DNA of 25,290 nt. It comes from Sphingomonadales bacterium (GTDB lineage Bacteria > Pseudomonadota > Alphaproteobacteria > Sphingomonadales > Sphingomonadaceae). Under the pieces are notes generated by a model that saw only the letters and a program-made list of their open reading frames with translations, ran no database searches and had not been told where the DNA came from. Of the stretch, positions 21,611 through 25,290 are shown piece by piece. How positions within the stretch are numbered: position 1 is the first letter of the stretch; each line of letters begins with the position of its first letter. The stretch is taken from assembly GCA_017304125.1 (NCBI GenBank), contig JAFKLV010000372.1:1-25290 (forward strand), given 5' to 3'. A program made the translations under genes and the position numbers.

Positions 21611-22810
21611 ATGTACATCGCGCTGACGGAAGAGCTCCAGCGTCTGCAAGGCGAGCTGCGCCTGTACTTCAGCGAGTTGCTCGCTGAACTCCCCACCGGA
21701 AGCTACGATGAAATGCGCGCCGGCCGAATGCGCGAAATCGTGCGTCGCATTGGCGCGGACGGCTGGCTCGGAGTCGGTTGGCCGAAGGAGTTCGGCGGGC
21801 AGGGACGCTCGGTTGCGGAGCAATTCGTGTTCTTCGAGGAGGCGAAACGGGCGGGCGCCCCTTTGCCGATGCTCGCACTCAACACGGTCGGGCCGACGCT
21901 CATGCAATACGGCACCGACGAGCAAAAGCGCACATACCTGCCGCCGATACTGGCAGGCGAAGCGGACTATGCCGTGGGGTACACCGAACCCGCATCCGGC
22001 ACCGATCTGGCATCGCTCAAGACAAAGGCCGTTCGGGCCGGCCGCAATTATGTCATTACTGGACAAAAGATCTTCACGTCGGGCGGCGATACGGCCGATT
22101 ACATCTGGTTGGCGGCGCGCACCGATCCCGATGCCCCCCGTCATAAAGGCCTATCGATTTTCATTGTACCGACGAGCAGCCCGGGCTTCTCGTGGACGCC
22201 CCTCCCCACGGTCGGTGAGGGTGGGACAAGAACGACCACGACCCGTGGCACGACTTCGACTTTCTATGATGAGGTCATCGTTCCCGAAACCAACCGCGTC
22301 GGTCCCGAGAATGCTGGCTGGGACATGATCACCAAGCAACTCAATCAGGAAAGAGTGGTGCTCGCTGCAGCCGGCGGCTGGGCGTACGAACTCGCACAGG
22401 ATGTTCGCAGTTGGGTCGCGCGTCAATTCGCGGCCGACGGTTCACAACTTATCGACATTCCCTGGGTGCGATCGATCCTGGCCCGCGTGGATGCTCGCCT
22501 CGAACTGATGAAGTTGTTCAACTGGCGCATGGTATCCCGCTCAGGCGCTGGCAACGAGCCGGCGCCGGGCGACGCTTCCGCAACGAATGTCTTCGGCACC
22601 GAAACGCTCATTGCCGTGTGTCGAGAGATGATCGAGGTGGTGGGGTGCGCCGGCTACCTCGTCGAGGGGTCGCCGGGCGCAGTGCTGAATGGCCGCCTCG
22701 AACAGGCATATCGTGCCACGATCGTGGGAACGTTTGGTGGCGGCAATAACGACATCCAACGCGAAATGATCGCACAGCGTGCACTCGGGATGCCGAAATA
22801 CCGGCGCTGA
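21611..22810 (+). CDS. Acyl-CoA dehydrogenase, FadE29/ChsE2-like subunit
   Basis: The 399-residue protein resembles FadE29 (ChsE2) of the mycobacterial cholesterol side-chain pathway as I recall it: DGWLGVGWPKEFGG, AVGYTEPASGTDLASLKTKA, NYVITGQKIFTSGGDTADYI and LNQERV, with glutamate 247 where FadE29 has its catalytic base. The C-terminal GTFGGGNNDIQREMIA is also typical. FadE29 works only as an alpha2beta2 complex with FadE28. A threonine-rich insert (residues about 206-216) precedes STFYDEVIVP. A GAGAGG ribosome site stands eight bases before the ATG. The next gene, 32 bases on, is the expected partner. Confidence 0.88.
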   Translation: MYIALTEELQRLQGELRLYFSELLAELPTGSYDEMRAGRMREIVRRIGADGWLGVGWPKEFGGQGRSVAEQFVFFEEAKRAGAPLPMLALNTVGPTLMQYGTDEQKRTYLPPILAGEADYAVGYTEPASGTDLASLKTKAVRAGRNYVITGQKIFTSGGDTADYIWLAARTDPDAPRHKGLSIFIVPTSSPGFSWTPLPTVGEGGTRTTTTRGTTSTFYDEVIVPETNRVGPENAGWDMITKQLNQERVVLAAAGGWAYELAQDVRSWVARQFAADGSQLIDIPWVRSILARVDARLELMKLFNWRMVSRSGAGNEPAPGDASATNVFGTETLIAVCREMIEVVGCAGYLVEGSPGAVLNGRLEQAYRATIVGTFGGGNNDIQREMIAQRALGMPKYRR

Positions 22811-22842
22811 TGGTGCCAATCTTTCGATCGGAGAACTAATCG

Positions 22843-23973
22843 GTGGATTTTGAATTGTCAGAAGAGCAACTCGCTGTGCGGGGGCTAGCCGAGCAGGTGC
22901 TCGCCACTCGAATCCCCCAAGCCGGTCAGATGGCGGATGAGTCGTGGCCTGATGAGAATCTGTGGAGCGACCTGACACAGACCGGCCTGGTCGGCCTGAC
23001 GTTTCCCGAATCTGTGGGTGGCGGATCGCTCGGATTCGTGGAGATGTGCCTGCTTCTAGAGGAATGTGGGCGCGCTCGGGCGCGCACGCCATTGAGGGAC
23101 CATCTGCTTGCCGCGATGGTAATTGATCGCTTTGGGCCCGACACACTCCGCCAGGCCGTGCTTCCGGGCGCCGCCAGTGGAGAAATGCTGCTGACCGCCG
23201 CGACCGCTGACCGATACGGGGGTGATGGGCCGCCCGGTTTGTCAGCGATGGTCAGCGCTGGTGGTGGCTACTTGCTCACCGGGAGCCAACGACTTGTTTC
23301 CTGGGGCGCCACCGCCAAGCGGATCGTCGTTTTTGCGACGCTGAATCAGCAGAACGACACGATCTGTCTGCTTCTCGATCCCGAGACCGAGGGTGTAAAA
23401 TTGGAGCCCCTGGCGACGACCGACGGTGCGCCGGAGGCGGATCTGGTGTGCGATGGGGTGCAGATCGGCCCGGGCAGCGTCATCGCCGGTCCCAATCAGG
23501 GAGGACTTGCACGGCAATGGCTGTGGGAACGTCTCGTCGTTGCCACCTGCGCGCAATTGGCCGGATTATCAGCGACCGCGCTCAGGTTGACCGCGGAATA
23601 TACAAGTACGCGGGAACAGTTCGGACGGCCTATCGGCACCTTCCAGGCTGTCGCCATGCATGCCGCGGATGCGTTCATTGAAGTCGAGGGTATTCGATTG
23701 GCGATGCTGCAGGCCGCATGGCGACTGGGCGCTGGTCTCGATGCCAGCCGTGAAGTGTCGATCGCCAAGCTGGCCGCGTCGGAGGGCGCAATCAACGTGG
23801 TGGCGATCGCGAATCACCTGCACGGGGGAGTCGGCCTGCTGAAAGACTATCCACTGCAGCAATATCTCACGACCACCCGCCGACTCGCGCTGGCTGCCGG
23901 TAGTGCACAGTGGCACCTGGCCCGGCTGGGAGACATCGTCGCTGAACGCGCCGCGTTAGAGATTGCAGCTTGA
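22843..23973 (+). CDS. Acyl-CoA dehydrogenase, FadE28/ChsE1-like partner subunit
   Basis: This 376-residue protein is the partner type of the preceding one: the opening MDFELSEEQLAV, LTAEYTSTREQFGRPIGTFQ (FAD and acyl site) and HLHGGVGLLKDYPLQQYLTT match the FadE28/ChsE1 type. Those subunits usually lack the catalytic glutamate and supply the FAD-contact half of a shared active site, so it is likely the non-catalytic half of an alpha2beta2 enzyme. The start is GTG 22843 with GGAG a few bases upstream. Two adjacent, co-directional, complementary dehydrogenase subunits are the genetic mark of this enzyme class. Confidence 0.85.
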   Translation: MDFELSEEQLAVRGLAEQVLATRIPQAGQMADESWPDENLWSDLTQTGLVGLTFPESVGGGSLGFVEMCLLLEECGRARARTPLRDHLLAAMVIDRFGPDTLRQAVLPGAASGEMLLTAATADRYGGDGPPGLSAMVSAGGGYLLTGSQRLVSWGATAKRIVVFATLNQQNDTICLLLDPETEGVKLEPLATTDGAPEADLVCDGVQIGPGSVIAGPNQGGLARQWLWERLVVATCAQLAGLSATALRLTAEYTSTREQFGRPIGTFQAVAMHAADAFIEVEGIRLAMLQAAWRLGAGLDASREVSIAKLAASEGAINVVAIANHLHGGVGLLKDYPLQQYLTTTRRLALAAGSAQWHLARLGDIVAERAALEIAA

Positions 23974-24007
23974 TCTTCCTGTTCTTTTGCCAACGCCCCG
24001 CGCCACG

Positions 24008-25290
24008 ATGACGACCGGCCGCAATCTCTCGCGAGGCGCGCTGCACGGCCTGCGTGTGATCGAGTGGGGGAGTGAAATTTCGGCGCCTTATGCCTCGCGC
24101 CTGCTGGCCGATCTGGGAGCCGATGTCATCAAGATCGAATGCGGCGCCGGCGACCCGATGCGACAGCACGAGCCCTTTCACTTTGGTGGCGCCAGTGCTT
24201 TGTTCGCTTATCTGAATGCGGGGAAAAGGGCGGTGCGCGTCGATCCGGCGCGCGACCGGGCTGATATTGTCGATCTGGTTTCGCGTGCGGACATCCTGAT
24301 CGAAGACTTGGGCCCCGGAGGCTTGGAACAGGCTGGCCTCGGCCCGACTGAATTACGCGCAGCGAACCCGCTGCTCAATATCATCAGGCTATCGGATTAC
24401 GGGCAGCAATTCTCGGAAATGACCGTCACCGAGTTCATTATGCAAGCGCAGGCGGGGTGGATAGAAGGTCGCGAAGGGGAAACCAGACCGCTGATGGTCG
24501 GCGGCCGGCTTTCCGAATATATCGCCGGCGCTTACCTGGCGGCCGCCGCCCTGACCGCCCTGCGCACCAGCAGACTCACTTCTGTCGGCGTCGACGCTGA
24601 TGTTTCAAGGCTCGAATGTGCGCATTCCATGCTCTGCTGTCCGGCCGTAACGTTGCGAGTGCTGGAGAAACTGGGCGGGGGCACGAACCGGACAACTCTC
24701 CTTGGCACCAAACCTTGCCGCGATGGCTGGGCGGGAATCAATGTCGTCACTCAGCGGCAATGGGCCGACCTGTGTAAGCTGGTCGGCGCGCCCGAATATG
24801 CCGGGCGGCGCGAAGAATTCCGCCAAGGCGGCGTGGAGCATGACTCATTCGAAAACCATGTGAGCAATTGGACGCGGTCACGCACGGTGCTCGACGTGGT
24901 GAACCAATGTCAGGGCCAGAGAATACCAGCGGTCGCTCTTCATGACGGTAAGTCGATCATGGAAGAACCGCAGTGGCGCGAGCGGTCGTTCTTCACCGAT
25001 GCGGCCTGTCCCGATGCCGGCTTTGTCCATCCGCCCTCGCCGTGGCGTCTGTCCGAAACACCCGCAGCCATTCGTGGGCGTGCGCCCTCCCTTGGCGAGC
25101 ACGACGACGAACTGCCGCATCTTGGCTGGGAGAAACGCGCCGCGAATGTCGTGGCGGTCCCGTCGGACACGCTGCCGCTCAAAGGACTCAGAGTTTTGTC
25201 GCTGGGGACTTATTGGTCCGGATCGAGCGTCGCCTCCTACCTGGGCGCGATGGGCGCGGACGTCGTAAAGGTTGAATCAATTCAACGTCC
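24008..25290 (+). CDS. Class III (CaiB/BaiF) CoA-transferase, tandem two-domain, 3' end beyond window
   Basis: The frame is open from ATG 24008 to the window end (427 residues visible). Residues 12-48 (LHGLRVIEWGSEISAPYASR and LLADLGADVIKIE) are a CaiB/BaiF N-terminus, and LIEDLGPGGLEQAGLGP follows. At about residue 390 a second copy begins: LKGLRVLSLGTYWSGSSVAS, then GADVVKVES, so this is a double-domain type of about 780-800 residues. These enzymes move CoA between carboxylic acids, here probably activating the substrate for the dehydrogenases. At the catalytic position of the first half (LSEYIAGAY) glutamate 170 stands where family members have aspartate. The second half's catalytic residue is outside the window. 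It lies 34 bases after the previous gene. Confidence 0.88.
   Translation, partial: MTTGRNLSRGALHGLRVIEWGSEISAPYASRLLADLGADVIKIECGAGDPMRQHEPFHFGGASALFAYLNAGKRAVRVDPARDRADIVDLVSRADILIEDLGPGGLEQAGLGPTELRAANPLLNIIRLSDYGQQFSEMTVTEFIMQAQAGWIEGREGETRPLMVGGRLSEYIAGAYLAAAALTALRTSRLTSVGVDADVSRLECAHSMLCCPAVTLRVLEKLGGGTNRTTLLGTKPCRDGWAGINVVTQRQWADLCKLVGAPEYAGRREEFRQGGVEHDSFENHVSNWTRSRTVLDVVNQCQGQRIPAVALHDGKSIMEEPQWRERSFFTDAACPDAGFVHPPSPWRLSETPAAIRGRAPSLGEHDDELPHLGWEKRAANVVAVPSDTLPLKGLRVLSLGTYWSGSSVASYLGAMGADVVKVESIQR

Overview
The window looks like two unrelated pieces of DNA. Bases 1 to about 1,530 carry a partial TerC membrane protein and the N-terminal part of a phosphoethanolamine-transferase-like sulfatase, in a style typical of Bordetella/Achromobacter-type betaproteobacteria. 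From about 1,530 to the end the DNA is alphaproteobacterial, most like a Sphingomonas-type sphingomonad, judging by gene order, a PEP-CTERM protein of sphingomonad type, MmcB, DUF1491 and frequent GTG/TTG starts. The seam falls after about 15 codons of rho (minus strand, start at 1566). No mobile element is visible there, so an assembly chimera is the simplest reading.

Region 1,522-10,408 is the conserved alphaproteobacterial replication-origin neighbourhood. On the minus strand lie hemE, hemJ and the rho stub. A gene-free stretch at 3,209-3,650 has DnaA-box-like sites and four GANTC sites and is the candidate chromosomal oriC. On the plus strand follow ppsR, maf, aroE and coaE, each joined to the next by a 4-base ATGA overlap, then dnaQ, hpf, ptsN, a PaaI-like thioesterase, a DUF1491 gene, a secreted cell-wall hydrolase and mmcB. 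The order ppsR-maf-aroE-coaE-dnaQ beside hemE is the order I recall around the Caulobacter origin.

Region 10,409-10,931 has no gene but is packed with inverted repeats, one of the same family as a repeat inside the candidate origin. Then come a secreted ankyrin protein (minus) and, divergently, a plus-strand group with overlapping ends: SCO1/SenC lipoprotein, YcgN-type cysteine-cluster protein and a YgjP-type metallopeptidase. From 17,788 down to 13,251 a minus-strand envelope cluster encodes a PEP-CTERM protein, an L,D-transpeptidase, a CAP-domain protein, MsrB and penicillin-binding protein 1A.

After a 570-base gap (17,822-18,391) with no convincing gene, 18,392-25,290 is a catabolic region with more balanced codon use. 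It holds a phytoene-dehydrogenase-like FAD oxidoreductase (minus) and, divergently, three acyl-CoA dehydrogenases and a double-domain class III CoA-transferase that runs off the end. The second and third dehydrogenases resemble the FadE29/FadE28 (ChsE2/ChsE1) pair of steroid side-chain degradation, so the cluster probably activates and beta-oxidises a bulky acyl-CoA such as a steroid, bile acid or terpenoid. The actual substrate cannot be read from the sequence. I found no RNA gene, CRISPR array, insertion sequence or phage gene.
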